The notes under the pieces are model-generated. The model ran no database searches. It was given only the letters and a program-made list of their open reading frames with translations, and was not told the origin of the DNA. This document shows positions 54,649-63,829 of a stretch of 64,000 nt of DNA, one piece after another; positions within the stretch are counted from its first letter, which is position 1; each line of letters opens with the position of its first letter. The stretch comes from Thalassotalea_H sp040779345. Lineage in GTDB: Bacteria; Pseudomonadota; Gammaproteobacteria; Enterobacterales; Alteromonadaceae. Made by a program: the position numbers and the translations under genes. The DNA lies in NCBI GenBank assembly GCA_040779345.1, contig JBFONU010000005.1, forward strand, positions 62,001 to 126,000, in the 5' to 3' direction.

Positions 54649-54660
54649 TTGTATATACAA
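54649..54660 (+). promoter_or_regulatory. Probable HutC operator
   Basis: TTGTATATACAA is a perfect 12-bp palindrome 13 bases upstream of the hutG ATG. It resembles the sites reported for the GntR-family repressor HutC of histidine catabolism (TTGTATATACAA-like). No hutC gene is in the window. Confidence 0.65.
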
Positions 54661-54673
54661 TTAGGGGTTTGTT

Positions 54674-55471
54674 ATGTCTTTAAGTTACCAACTCATCAAA
54701 GGGCGTGTGCCGTTATTGATCAGTATGCCTCATAATGGTCAAGAAATTCCGGCAGACATTGCCGAGAAAATGTCTGTAAAAGCGAGATCCGTTCCTGACA
54801 CGGATTGGTACAAAGATAAGCTTTATGATTTTGCTGTGGAGTTAGGCGCTTATATTTTAATACCTAAATATAATCGCTATGTGATCGATTTAAATCGAGA
54901 TCCTAATGGTGTTGATTTATATCCAGGTGCAAATTCAACAGAACTTTGTCCAACAACTGCCTTCGATTTATCACCTCTTTATCTCAATGGCTACCAGCCT
55001 GATGATAAAGAAAACCAACGAAGAATATCGCTTTATTGGCAACCTTATCATCAAGCTATACGTCAAACGTTAGCTGATATTAAGCAACAATTTGACCGAG
55101 CTGTGTTATTAGAAGCGCATTCTATTTTATCTCATGTCCCACGATTTTTTGACGGTAGATTACCCGACTTTAATTTCGGTAATGCCGACGGTCAGAGTTG
55201 TAGCGAAGAAATGTTAACTCAAGTAAAGGCGCTCGATTATTCTCCATATACTATGGTGAGTAATGGGCGTTTCAAAGGCGGCTTTATTACCCGAGAGTAT
55301 GGCAAGCCGAGTGATAATATTCATGCATTACAGTTGGAATTATCTCAAATTACCTATATGAATGAGCAAACTCATGAATATAACGAGCAGTTGGCTGCAC
55401 AAGTAAAACCCAAACTCAAAGCATTGGTCGAATGTTTAATTGCCTTTGCACAAACCAAGAGAGCGTCATGA
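54674..55471 (+). CDS. hutG: N-formylglutamate deformylase
   Basis: 265 residues of the N-formylglutamate amidohydrolase family. 'PLLISMPHNGQEIP' and 'DTDWYKDKLYDFA' are near the start, then 'KYNRYVIDLNRDPNG', 'EAHSILSHVPRFFDGRLPDFNFG' and 'FKGGFITREYG'. These His, Asp and Glu residues form the metal site. It hydrolyses N-formyl-L-glutamate to glutamate and formate, the last step of the five-enzyme histidine pathway. The stop overlaps the hutF start (ATGA), so translation is coupled. An AGGGG site and the HutC-like palindrome precede it. Confidence 0.94.
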   Translation: MSLSYQLIKGRVPLLISMPHNGQEIPADIAEKMSVKARSVPDTDWYKDKLYDFAVELGAYILIPKYNRYVIDLNRDPNGVDLYPGANSTELCPTTAFDLSPLYLNGYQPDDKENQRRISLYWQPYHQAIRQTLADIKQQFDRAVLLEAHSILSHVPRFFDGRLPDFNFGNADGQSCSEEMLTQVKALDYSPYTMVSNGRFKGGFITREYGKPSDNIHALQLELSQITYMNEQTHEYNEQLAAQVKPKLKALVECLIAFAQTKRAS

Positions 55472-56832
55472 TGAAGTTATTTGCCAAAAGGATCTTACTA
55501 GCTGATGGTTGGGCTAACAATAAAGTATTAACGATTGAGCAGGGGATTATCAAGGCGATTGATGACGAGAAAGACGAAGGGATTGTAACCGTCGGTACAG
55601 TTATTCCTGGTATGGTTAATTGTCACTCTCATGCTTTTCAGCGGGCATTTGCCGGTTTTAGTGAACAAGGTAGTGAAGGACAAGACAGTTTTTGGACATG
55701 GCGTAATATTATGTACAAATTTCTAGCACAGTTAACTGCAGAAAATGCGCAAGTGATCGCCACACAACTTTATATCGAAATGCTTAAAATGGGCTATACC
55801 CGTGTCGCAGAATTTCATTATCTGCATCATGACATTACAGGTGAAAACTACCCAGAATTAGCAACAATGGCACAGGCGATTTTTAATGCTGCTCAATCAG
55901 CAGGTATTGGATTGACGCTTTTACCTGTTCTTTATCGCTTTAGTGGTTTTGGTGAGCAAGTGCCAAATGAAGGGCAAAAGCGCTTTATTAATGAGACGGC
56001 ACAGTTTAATCAGCTCGTTTCTGATTGTTTTACCTTAAGTGAAAATTATGACAATACCAATGTCGGCATTGCCCCGCATTCCTTAAGAGCGGTTGATCTT
56101 CCCTCATTAACGTCTGCAGTAGCACATGTGCGCTCGTTAGATGCTCATGCGCCCATTCATATTCACATTGCTGAGCAACAAAAAGAAGTGAATGACTGTC
56201 TTGCCCATTATGGTAAGCGTCCAGTGCAATGGTTACTTGATAATGTGGATATGGATAAACAATGGTGTTTAATTCATGCGACTCATATCAATGAACAAGA
56301 AAGACAAGGGATTATTGAAACACAAGCGATAGCTGGTATTTGTCCGACAACAGAAGCTAATTTAGGTGATGGAATTTTCCCTACGACGGAATTTTTAGCT
56401 GAAAAGGGTACATTGGCTATTGGCTCTGATAGCCATATTTCTGTAAACCCTATTGAAGAGTTACGTTGGTTAGAGTACACGCAGCGCTTAATCAAGCAAC
56501 AACGCGCTATTTTAGCCAGTGAACAGCAATTATCGGTTGGTCAAAATTTATGGCAACAAGCTGCGCAAGGTGGCGCGCAAAGCACTAACAGTAATACCGG
56601 TGAATTAGCGGTTGGTAAGCAGGCTGATTTATTAGTATTAGATGAAAATAAATTGTCATTGTTTGCTCATGATGAACAACATGTCTTAGACAGCATGATT
56701 TTTGCCAGTCAAACGAACTTAGTCAAGCATGTGATGGTAAATGGTCATTGGGTGATTAAAGAAGGTGCTCATCTTAACGAGCAAGTAACCCAAGTAGCCT
56801 TTGCTGAGATGTTAGCAAAACTATCGGCTTAG
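55468..56832 (+). CDS. hutF: Formimidoylglutamate deiminase
   Basis: 454 residues from the ATG at 55468, overlapping the hutG stop; the frame extends upstream to 55432, but inside hutG. It is an amidohydrolase-superfamily enzyme: 'GMVNCHSHAFQRAFAGFSEQ' supplies metal His, then 'RVAEFHYLHHD', 'IAPHSLRAV', 'HIHIAEQQKEV', 'CLIHATHIN' and 'AIGSDSHISVNPIEELRWLE' with the catalytic Asp. HutF deiminates N-formimino-glutamate to N-formylglutamate, feeding HutG. Having HutF/HutG shows the Pseudomonas-type pathway rather than the formamide-releasing HutG of enterobacteria. Confidence 0.95.
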   Translation: MMKLFAKRILLADGWANNKVLTIEQGIIKAIDDEKDEGIVTVGTVIPGMVNCHSHAFQRAFAGFSEQGSEGQDSFWTWRNIMYKFLAQLTAENAQVIATQLYIEMLKMGYTRVAEFHYLHHDITGENYPELATMAQAIFNAAQSAGIGLTLLPVLYRFSGFGEQVPNEGQKRFINETAQFNQLVSDCFTLSENYDNTNVGIAPHSLRAVDLPSLTSAVAHVRSLDAHAPIHIHIAEQQKEVNDCLAHYGKRPVQWLLDNVDMDKQWCLIHATHINEQERQGIIETQAIAGICPTTEANLGDGIFPTTEFLAEKGTLAIGSDSHISVNPIEELRWLEYTQRLIKQQRAILASEQQLSVGQNLWQQAAQGGAQSTNSNTGELAVGKQADLLVLDENKLSLFAHDEQHVLDSMIFASQTNLVKHVMVNGHWVIKEGAHLNEQVTQVAFAEMLAKLSA

Positions 56833-56857
56833 GTTGTGATTAAGGTGTCTGCGTTAT

Positions 56858-56881
56858 GAAGATAAGTGTTTGCTTATCTTC
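56858..56881 (+). terminator. Terminator of the hutGF operon
   Basis: GAAGATAAG / CTTATCTTC form a 9-bp stem with a 6-base loop, followed by a T-rich stretch, 26 bp after hutF. Confidence 0.8.
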
Positions 56882-56902
56882 ATTTCTATTTTTAAAGTGT
56901 TT

Positions 56903-57259
56903 TTAAAATAATGATTGATAATTAGAAATTGTTTGGCAAACCTGTTTTTGATTTTTTTGATGTAATTTGGGGGTCGGCTGATTATCCTGACAATAACGTT
57001 TAAAAAAACGTTTTACGTCTTCCCTTGAAGTGGTTATTTCTCTAACAAATTTCTGCTCTTCTTGATTAAATTGTTCGAACTTTGGTTTTATATCATTATA
57101 AATTTTATTCGGATTTAATCGAACCTTAGTATCCGTTGCCTCAGAAAATGAGGACAAAACCAATGTTTTTTGTTCGTTATACCAACGTTCAAGCTCGGGC
57201 TGCGGATAAAAATGCAAATAAATGGCAATCGCTACGATTAAGATCAATATATTTTTCAT
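56903..57259 (-). CDS. Small membrane-anchored or secreted protein, unknown
   Basis: 118 residues. An N-terminal hydrophobic segment (about 3-15, 'NILILIVAIAIYLHF') acts as anchor or signal; the rest is charged and helical. Two Cys lie near the end ('RYCQDNQ', 'KQVCQTIS') and could form a disulfide in the periplasm. I do not recognise a family. It is divergent from ccoG with about 140 bp between. The intact frame and normal start support a real gene. Confidence 0.65.
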   Translation of the reverse strand: MKNILILIVAIAIYLHFYPQPELERWYNEQKTLVLSSFSEATDTKVRLNPNKIYNDIKPKFEQFNQEEQKFVREITTSREDVKRFFKRYCQDNQPTPKLHQKNQKQVCQTISNYQSLF

Positions 57260-57401
57260 AGTATGTCGTATAATGTTGACTTATTAATAGAGTAATCAAT
57301 TTCTTGTCAACAATACATATTCTTAAAGAAAATACTTTTTAAGTAATCAATATATTTGCTGACATAGTGCGATTTAATGAAGATTTTATTACACAGGACT
57401 T

Positions 57402-58838
57402 ATGGTGAAATCACAAAAAGAACAGCAAAAACCAATCGTTCACATCCCTATTAAAAATATCAAAATTCATCAGCCTCGAGAGGTTGAGCATTACAAGCCG
57501 CGAGATCAGATATATGTAAGAAAAGTAACCGGCTTTTTTCAAGCACTACGCCGTAAAATGAACTTCTTTTTTCTGACCTTGTTCGCATTATTACCTTGGT
57601 TACAATATAACGATCATCAAGCGATATTATTTGATATTGCCTCTCAACGCTTTACCTTATGGGGGCTTACACTTTGGCCACAAGACTTAACCTTGTTGGC
57701 GTGGTTATTTATTCTAAGTGCTTTTTTACTCTTTTTTGTTACGACCTTTTTAGGACGAGTATGGTGTGGATATTTATGTCCGCAAACGGTTTGGACATTT
57801 ATATTTATTTGGTTTGAAGAGAAGATTGAAGGTTCGGCTAATCAGCGAAAAAAGCTTGATTCACAAAAACTTGATTTTAATAAATTTTGGCGAAAAGGCT
57901 TTAAACATAGCTGTTGGCTGTTTTTTTCGATATTAACAGCGCTCACTTTTGTCGGCTATTTTGTGCCAGTAAAAGAAGTCTTTATTGACTTTTTCACCTT
58001 TAATAGTTCATTTGCTATTGCGGCGACTGTTTGGTTTTTCGCGCTTTGTACTTATGGAAATGCAGGGTGGATGAGAGAAATCATGTGTTTACATATGTGT
58101 CCCTATGCGCGTTTTCAGTCAGCGATGTTTGATAAAGATACTTATACGGTGTCGTATGACGCTAACCGAGGAGAAAGTCGCGGTGCGAGATCTAGAAAAC
58201 AAGATCCTAAAGAACTTGGTTTAGGTGACTGTATTGATTGCAATTTATGCGTACAAGTCTGTCCAACCGGTATAGATATTCGTAACGGTTTACAATATGA
58301 ATGTATCAATTGTGGCGCCTGTGTTGATGCCTGCGACGGCGTCATGGAACGAATGAAGTATGACAAAGGCTTAATACGCTATACAACTGAACATGAATTA
58401 TCCGGGAAAAAAGTGCACTTGCTTCGTTCAAAGTTATGGGGCTATGCAATAGTTTTACTGATCATGACCAGTTTATTGGTACTTGAAATTGTTAATCGAG
58501 TTCCCGTCTCACTGGATATTATTCGCGATCGAACTGAACTCGCAAAAGAGAATTTTAATGGTGAAATTGAAAATGTTTACACCTTAAAAATTCTGAATAA
58601 ATCACAAACGGATAATCGCTACCGATTGTCAGTCAAAGGCATAAACAATACCCAATGGCATGGTGATCAAGAAGTGACGGTTAAAGCCGCTTCTGTTTAT
58701 ACCTTACCGATGAGTATCTCTGTCGACCCTTATGAATTGAATGGTTATATGACGGATATTACATTTGTGATTGAATTGATTTCTGATGAAGATAACGTTT
58801 CGCTTTCTCATGAAAGTCGATTTTTTAATAAACGTTAG
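57402..58838 (+). CDS. ccoG: Cytochrome c oxidase accessory protein CcoG (FixG/RdxA)
   Basis: 478 residues. Several membrane helices are followed by 'GRVWCGYLCPQTVW' (NapH-like Cys), then two 4Fe-4S motifs 'CIDCNLCVQVCPTGIDIRNG' and 'CINCGACVDACDGVM' around 276-315. After a last helix comes an Ig-like FixG domain in the periplasm. CcoG reduces Cu(II) during assembly of cbb3-type cytochrome oxidase. No cco structural genes are in the window. AGGA stands 5 bases before the ATG. Confidence 0.95.
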   Translation: MVKSQKEQQKPIVHIPIKNIKIHQPREVEHYKPRDQIYVRKVTGFFQALRRKMNFFFLTLFALLPWLQYNDHQAILFDIASQRFTLWGLTLWPQDLTLLAWLFILSAFLLFFVTTFLGRVWCGYLCPQTVWTFIFIWFEEKIEGSANQRKKLDSQKLDFNKFWRKGFKHSCWLFFSILTALTFVGYFVPVKEVFIDFFTFNSSFAIAATVWFFALCTYGNAGWMREIMCLHMCPYARFQSAMFDKDTYTVSYDANRGESRGARSRKQDPKELGLGDCIDCNLCVQVCPTGIDIRNGLQYECINCGACVDACDGVMERMKYDKGLIRYTTEHELSGKKVHLLRSKLWGYAIVLLIMTSLLVLEIVNRVPVSLDIIRDRTELAKENFNGEIENVYTLKILNKSQTDNRYRLSVKGINNTQWHGDQEVTVKAASVYTLPMSISVDPYELNGYMTDITFVIELISDEDNVSLSHESRFFNKR

Positions 58839-58972
58839 GATCTGTTGGATATGATTTGTGAGGTTTTTCAATTGATTTTGACTGTCAAGTAGGCAAAGTG
58901 GTTAAGCGAATTTAGCTTTGATGAGAGCTTAGCTTTAAGCATACCTACATCTGCTGTATCCTTGTATCTTTA

Positions 58973-59016
58973 TTGACTAACTTTCAACGCAAGTGCTTTG
59001 CTTGAAAGTTAGTCAA
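58973..59016 (+). promoter_or_regulatory. 15-bp inverted repeat in the srkA leader
   Basis: TTGACTAACTTTCAA (58973-58987) and TTGAAAGTTAGTCAA (59002-59016) pair perfectly around a 14-base loop, ending 22 bases before the srkA ATG. There is no T-run. It may be a leader hairpin affecting translation of srkA, an operator, or the ccoG transcript end. Confidence 0.6.
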
Positions 59017-59038
59017 CCGCTTGCCTATTAGAGAGTTT

Positions 59039-60013
59039 ATGTCTGTATTTGATTTTACTTCGTTATCCCCTGACTTGATCCTTGATGGTATTGAAAGTGT
59101 CGGTTTGCAAGTTGACAGTGGTTTGTTGGCATTAAATAGCTATGAAAACCGTGTTTATCAATTTCATGACCAAGATAAAGTGAAGTATGTGACTAAATTT
59201 TATCGTCCTCAGCGTTGGTCAAAAGCGCAAATTCAAGAAGAGCATGATTTTGCATTTGAGCTAGCCGCAGAAGAATTACCCATTGTTGCGCCACTTAAAT
59301 TTTCTGGCCAATCTTTATTTGAATATCAGGGCTATTATTTTTCATTATATCCCTGTCGCGGTGGCCGAATTTTTGAAGTAGATAATTTGGAACATCTCGA
59401 ATGGATGGGGCGGTTTATTGGACGTATCCATGCAGTTGCAGGGCAACGCTCTTTTCAAACGAGACCCACGTACAGTAAAGAAGAATCGCTTATTCAGGCA
59501 AGAGAGATCATTAAAAGCTCTGAGTTTGTGCCTCAGTATATTGAAAATGCTTTTTACACGATTTTAGATCATGTTATTGAGTTAGCTTGCCAGCAATATC
59601 AACCGAATGATGTGATAAGGTTACATGGTGATTGCCATGCGGGGAACATTCTTTGGACCGATGACGGGCCACACTTTGTTGACTTAGATGATTGCCGTAT
59701 GGGGCCGGCGATGCAAGATTTGTGGATGATGTTATCGGGCGATAGACAACAACAAACGTTGCAACTTGATACGTTGTTAATGGGCTATGAAGAGTTTTTT
59801 GAATTCGATACAAAACAGTTTGCCTTAATTGAATCTTTGCGTACTATGCGGGTTGTTAATTATATGGCATGGTTATGCAAACGTTGGCAAGATCCTGCAT
59901 TTCCTCATAGCTTCCCTTGGTTTAATACGCAAAGGTACTGGGAAGAGCAAGTATTGATGCTAAAAGAACAAATGTCGGCATTACAGCAGCCCCCTTTAAC
60001 TTTGATGCCATAA
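59039..60013 (+). CDS. srkA: Stress response Ser/Thr kinase SrkA (YihE)
   Basis: 324 residues from the ATG at 59039 (AGAG 5-6 bases upstream); a TTG at 59021 is in frame but weaker. It has a choline-kinase/HipA-like fold: 'SYENRVYQFHD', 'KYVTKFYRPQRWSKAQIQEEHDF', catalytic loop 'RLHGDCHAGNILW' and the metal site 'FVDLDDCRMGPAMQDLWM'. SrkA protects against stress-induced death in E. coli. It is followed 48 bp later by dsbA, as in E. coli. Confidence 0.95.
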   Translation: MSVFDFTSLSPDLILDGIESVGLQVDSGLLALNSYENRVYQFHDQDKVKYVTKFYRPQRWSKAQIQEEHDFAFELAAEELPIVAPLKFSGQSLFEYQGYYFSLYPCRGGRIFEVDNLEHLEWMGRFIGRIHAVAGQRSFQTRPTYSKEESLIQAREIIKSSEFVPQYIENAFYTILDHVIELACQQYQPNDVIRLHGDCHAGNILWTDDGPHFVDLDDCRMGPAMQDLWMMLSGDRQQQTLQLDTLLMGYEEFFEFDTKQFALIESLRTMRVVNYMAWLCKRWQDPAFPHSFPWFNTQRYWEEQVLMLKEQMSALQQPPLTLMP

Positions 60014-60061
60014 ACCCTAAATTAATAGTAGAAAATTGAATAATAAGTAAGGATTAATCGA

Positions 60062-60718
60062 ATGAAAAAAATATTGAGCTTTTTAGTGATCGCTTTTTTA
60101 CCTGTCGTGGCAATGGCTAGTGATTATCAAGAAGGTAAACATTATGTCAAAGTACAAGAACTAGCCGTGAAGTCTCCTGAAGTAAGAGAGTATTTTTCGT
60201 TTTATTGTGGTCACTGTTTTAAGTTTGAAATCATGGCAAAATCGATTGCTAACAATTTACCTGAAGGCACAAGCTTTGTAAAAAATCATGTTGATTTTTT
60301 ACCGGGGGCGTCACGTAAAATGCAGTCATTGTTATCAAGAGCATTGATAACGGCGCAAGAAATGGAGATGGCTGAAAGTCAAATAGCCGCTATTTTTAAC
60401 TATATTCATGTGCATAGAGCGGTTTTTACGTCTCAAAAAGATGTGAGAAATGTTTTTGTGTTAAACGGTGCTGATGGTGATAAATTTGACCAGTTAATTA
60501 ATAGTGATACGGTTAATAAACAAGTTGAAGTGATGAAAAGTAATCAAGACATTTTAGCTAAAAGTGGCGATTTAAAAAGTGTTCCAACGGTAATCGTTAA
60601 CGGTAAATATCGGGTTATCGGGCCTACTCATGATCATTCTCATAAGCAGGGGTCAAACGAAGAAAATACGAAGCAAGAATATAATAATTTAGTGAAGTAT
60701 TTATTAACGCTTGATTAG
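60062..60718 (+). CDS. dsbA: Thiol:disulfide interchange protein DsbA
   Basis: 218 residues, signal peptide cut near residue 19. Thioredoxin fold with the active site Cys49-Gly-His-Cys52 in 'FSFYCGHCFKFE'; the cis-Pro region is 'LKSVPTVIVNGKY'. The length fits DsbA (208 in E. coli). It oxidises Cys pairs in periplasmic proteins and is recharged by DsbB (not in the window). The motif is CGHC where E. coli has CPHC. It forms an operon with srkA; AAGGA precedes the ATG. Confidence 0.94.
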   Translation: MKKILSFLVIAFLPVVAMASDYQEGKHYVKVQELAVKSPEVREYFSFYCGHCFKFEIMAKSIANNLPEGTSFVKNHVDFLPGASRKMQSLLSRALITAQEMEMAESQIAAIFNYIHVHRAVFTSQKDVRNVFVLNGADGDKFDQLINSDTVNKQVEVMKSNQDILAKSGDLKSVPTVIVNGKYRVIGPTHDHSHKQGSNEENTKQEYNNLVKYLLTLD

Positions 60719-60762
60719 AGGCTATTGAGGTGTGATAGCCATATAACAGCCGAAATATCTCA

Positions 60763-60780
60763 CCCTACATGGATGTAGGG
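60763..60780. repeat. Short hairpin after dsbA
   Basis: CCCTACAT-GG-ATGTAGGG is an 8-bp stem with a 2-base loop, 45 bp past dsbA. No T-run follows, so it is at most a weak or Rho-assisted terminator. Confidence 0.45.
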
Positions 60781-60942
60781 TAATGTGGCTATGTAGGCCT
60801 ATCCCTAGCTTAATCTACATTTGTATAGTACCCACAAAAATATCTACAAGAAAAACCTGAAAGTTCAACAGCCCCTCGTATTGTTATCTTTGCTCACTTA
60901 CATAGAGTGTTAGTTATGTCGAATAAATTAGAGCATTAAAAG

Positions 60943-63126
60943 TTAGCGCACTGAGTTGTCATCAACTAAGTCTTTTAATATTTTAGTTTTAGCGTCTTTA
61001 AATTCTTCATCAGTTAACAAGTCTTGCTTTTTCAATTGTGCTAGTTTTTCTAAAGCATTAATTAAAGCCATATCTGTTTGATGCGCTTTGCTGTCAGTGT
61101 GCTTGTCTGAAATAAGGTCTTCATTATTTTTCGCCAATGTTTCTAATGGCTGTGTTGATGCTGAGTATTCACTTGAGTTTGACTCAAGGGCTTGTTGAAT
61201 AGTTGTTTTATCTGCAGAACTCTCTTCTGTGTACTTCGCTACGTTATTGTGCTGCTCAGTTATGTTATTTTCAGCGTTATTTGGCTTTACTGTTACGGGT
61301 TTCTTCTTGACTATTTCTTTAACTTTAACTTTAACAACGCGTTTTTCTGTTTGTTGAGGAAAAAATACTTGCGATAAGTACCACAATAAGTCAATAAGCT
61401 GTTGCTGAGTCTCGTCAAAATTCCCTCTTGTTAAACGCTGATTGCCTTTACGCATGTATACACATACAGGGTAAGTATGTGTCTGTTGATCGGTAAATAA
61501 TAACGTGACTTTTCGCTCTTGTTCATCAATCATTTTTTTGCGTTTTTCAGTATCAAAATGATAAGTGAATTGTTGCTCTTTTGTGCATGAAAAAACTGAG
61601 TTTTCATTTGCAGTAACAAAATTATATATGCCTTCATCATTAAGAAATATTTCACAATCAGCTATTTCATTGACAGGTAATTGCTCACTGATCTTTGTTT
61701 CATGGCGCTTAAAAAGTGAAATAAAATGCTGTTTAGTATCGATTGAAAATTTTGCAAATTGTTGGCGTAACAAGCCTTTTGGGAGTTGAAGTTTCTTACT
61801 GTGGTGAAATTTAGCTAAACCAGCAAGTAACATTAAAACAAAAACAAACCAATAAATCAGTTGACTACTTTGCTCGGCAGGAACCGTGCGCAAGTTTGGT
61901 GCTTGATGTTTATTTTCTGGTGAGTCAGCCAATGGTGATAGGGATGAAAATTTAAGGATGATGTTCTCAGAACTATTTAGTATGAGCAGCTCATCTTGAT
62001 GATCGACAGATAAATAAGGAGTAGAATTTAGCGGTAATTGTTTGTTATTAAAATTGGCAAGTTCAGTGATCTGATGAGGAAATTTAGGAGATACGGCTTT
62101 TAATTGCCATTGTTTATCTTTTGTTAAATAAAGTAATTGATTACGGTATCGTGTAAATTGTACACCTCGGTATAAAACGGCATTACTGTGTTGATGAGGC
62201 GAAATATTATAGTATTGGCTACTCGTTTTCGGCTTTCGTCTATCTTCGCCTTCTTTAAGGTTGGACATACGAAATTGTTCTTGCGTAGCATGCGTTAATA
62301 TTAATTCATCATTACTACCTTTTGACCAGTAGAATGTGTGTAGGTTGTTAATACCCATAGCAATAATTTCATCAGGTATTTCAGGGTGGCTATTAAAAGG
62401 GTTCTTGACAGGGACTGTATAACTTCTTAAGCCAAACTTTGCGGGATGTACTTTTAAGATCACCCCTGAATACAATGCCGACTGAGGTTTATTGGGATCG
62501 GCTTTTAAAGAGAAGTAGAGTTGACCAAAATCTTCATTCCATAATTTTGTGTGAGGATTAAATTGAAGTTGCATAACACCGGAATCAACAGAAGAAATAG
62601 GCAAACGCAAAATTTCTCGTGGTTGTTGTTGCAATAATTGTAAGGATTGCATCTTTTTACTATTAAATTGCCATTCGCTAATCACCGTTTCAAATTTTTC
62701 ACTCGTGTCATCTTCTGAAACCCTTAATGTACGGATATTGGTATTGGTCGGTTCAATATGTGCGGTGAAAAGGGTTAAGTAACCATTTTCTTTTGGTAAA
62801 TGAAAATTGGGATGGAGCGTTATTGCATCTAAGGATTCAATCGCAGGGAAGTGTTGTGATAAGTCAATTAAAGCTTGGGGCGATAAAGAGCTATTTGTTA
62901 AACTATGAATTTGTCCCTGCTTATTATGAATGAAAAAACTTTGTTCAGATAATGGGTTTCTCGTTACCGCTTGCCACTTTAGCTCTGTTGGGCTTGGTAC
63001 TTGCGACTGAATGTCGAGTGTGATTTCAACACTTTGAGCAAAAGTATACTTCAATAAAAAAGGCCAAATCATCAAGCTTGTGAGGCAATATTTTGTAATG
63101 CAATTTATAAAATTATGCTTGAACAT
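60943..63126 (-). CDS. Secreted/membrane protein with C-terminal SHOCT-like segment, unknown
   Basis: About 727 residues from the ATG at 63126, which gives a clear signal peptide ending 'KYTFAQS' and has AAGGA 13 bases upstream; the frame also allows an ATG at 63171, 4 bp after the preceding gene. Residues about 30-400 are beta-rich and propeller-like ('ITLHPNFHLPKENGYLTLFTAHI' resembles sugar-dehydrogenase-type propellers). One membrane helix follows ('LIYWFVFVLMLLAGLAKF', about 430), then a cytoplasmic part ending in a SHOCT-like motif 'LEKLAQLKKQDLLTDEEF'. I know no function. It is paired with a tandem-OB SSB-like gene. Confidence 0.65.
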   Translation of the reverse strand: MFKHNFINCITKYCLTSLMIWPFLLKYTFAQSVEITLDIQSQVPSPTELKWQAVTRNPLSEQSFFIHNKQGQIHSLTNSSLSPQALIDLSQHFPAIESLDAITLHPNFHLPKENGYLTLFTAHIEPTNTNIRTLRVSEDDTSEKFETVISEWQFNSKKMQSLQLLQQQPREILRLPISSVDSGVMQLQFNPHTKLWNEDFGQLYFSLKADPNKPQSALYSGVILKVHPAKFGLRSYTVPVKNPFNSHPEIPDEIIAMGINNLHTFYWSKGSNDELILTHATQEQFRMSNLKEGEDRRKPKTSSQYYNISPHQHSNAVLYRGVQFTRYRNQLLYLTKDKQWQLKAVSPKFPHQITELANFNNKQLPLNSTPYLSVDHQDELLILNSSENIILKFSSLSPLADSPENKHQAPNLRTVPAEQSSQLIYWFVFVLMLLAGLAKFHHSKKLQLPKGLLRQQFAKFSIDTKQHFISLFKRHETKISEQLPVNEIADCEIFLNDEGIYNFVTANENSVFSCTKEQQFTYHFDTEKRKKMIDEQERKVTLLFTDQQTHTYPVCVYMRKGNQRLTRGNFDETQQQLIDLLWYLSQVFFPQQTEKRVVKVKVKEIVKKKPVTVKPNNAENNITEQHNNVAKYTEESSADKTTIQQALESNSSEYSASTQPLETLAKNNEDLISDKHTDSKAHQTDMALINALEKLAQLKKQDLLTDEEFKDAKTKILKDLVDDNSVR

Positions 63127-63175
63127 AACTGCTTGATAATCCTTTTTAACAAAAAATAACGTTATCATCATAATA

Positions 63176-63829
63176 TTATACGCTTTTTTGTAAAATCACA
63201 TGTTGTGCATCAATTAATTGTGTTTTGCTATTATTGTTCAGGTAGTTCAACTTTCCATCTATAATTAATTCATCACCTACTTTGACATGTTCGGCTAAAT
63301 ATTGTGCTTGTGTACCCCAAACGTGCACAGTTCTTGTGATATCAATGCAGCGTAATTCCTGAGTGATCGGGGAAAATGTATAGAAATTCATCGCAATAAC
63401 TAATTCAGCTAATTGATGGTTACTTTCTGTTTGAACTAACTTAATCTCCGATTGAATCTGGCCACTACAGTGTAATTGATTAATCGAACGAGTATATCCT
63501 TTGGGATATCGGTGGGCGTAAGTGGCATGAACAATTTCACGATTTGACTTCTTACTGTCAACCATATGCCCCTGAATTAAAACAACATCGCCTTTTTCAG
63601 CGTTTAATAAGGTGCGTTCAACGACATCACCAATCATTTTAACGGTGTGATAACTCGTCCATTCTTTATATTGTTGGCTTTTTTTATCGAACCATTTTGC
63701 ATGCGTGGCAATAATGAACTCAGCAATAGCTACAACAGGGTTCGCTTGGTATCTAATATCTGGTTTAGCGACCAAATTACCTAATAAAGTCATTGAACAA
63801 AGGTGATTTTGTGGGTGTTTTATTGTCAT
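63176..63829 (-). CDS. SSB-like protein with two tandem OB folds
   Basis: 217 residues. Two single-stranded-DNA-binding-type OB domains are visible: about 10-100 ('SMTLLGNLVAKPDIRYQ', 'WTSYHTVKMIGDVVERTLLNAEKGDVVLIQG') and about 115-215 ('LHCSGQIQSEIKLVQTE', 'RTVHVWGTQAQYLAEHVKVGDELIIDGKL'). The acidic tail tip of normal SSB (DDDIPF) is missing, so it should not recruit SSB partners. It is unlike the housekeeping SSB and resembles PriB-like or plasmid-type SSB paralogues. The next gene starts close behind, so the two are probably co-transcribed. Confidence 0.75.
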   Translation of the reverse strand: MTIKHPQNHLCSMTLLGNLVAKPDIRYQANPVVAIAEFIIATHAKWFDKKSQQYKEWTSYHTVKMIGDVVERTLLNAEKGDVVLIQGHMVDSKKSNREIVHATYAHRYPKGYTRSINQLHCSGQIQSEIKLVQTESNHQLAELVIAMNFYTFSPITQELRCIDITRTVHVWGTQAQYLAEHVKVGDELIIDGKLNYLNNNSKTQLIDAQHVILQKSV

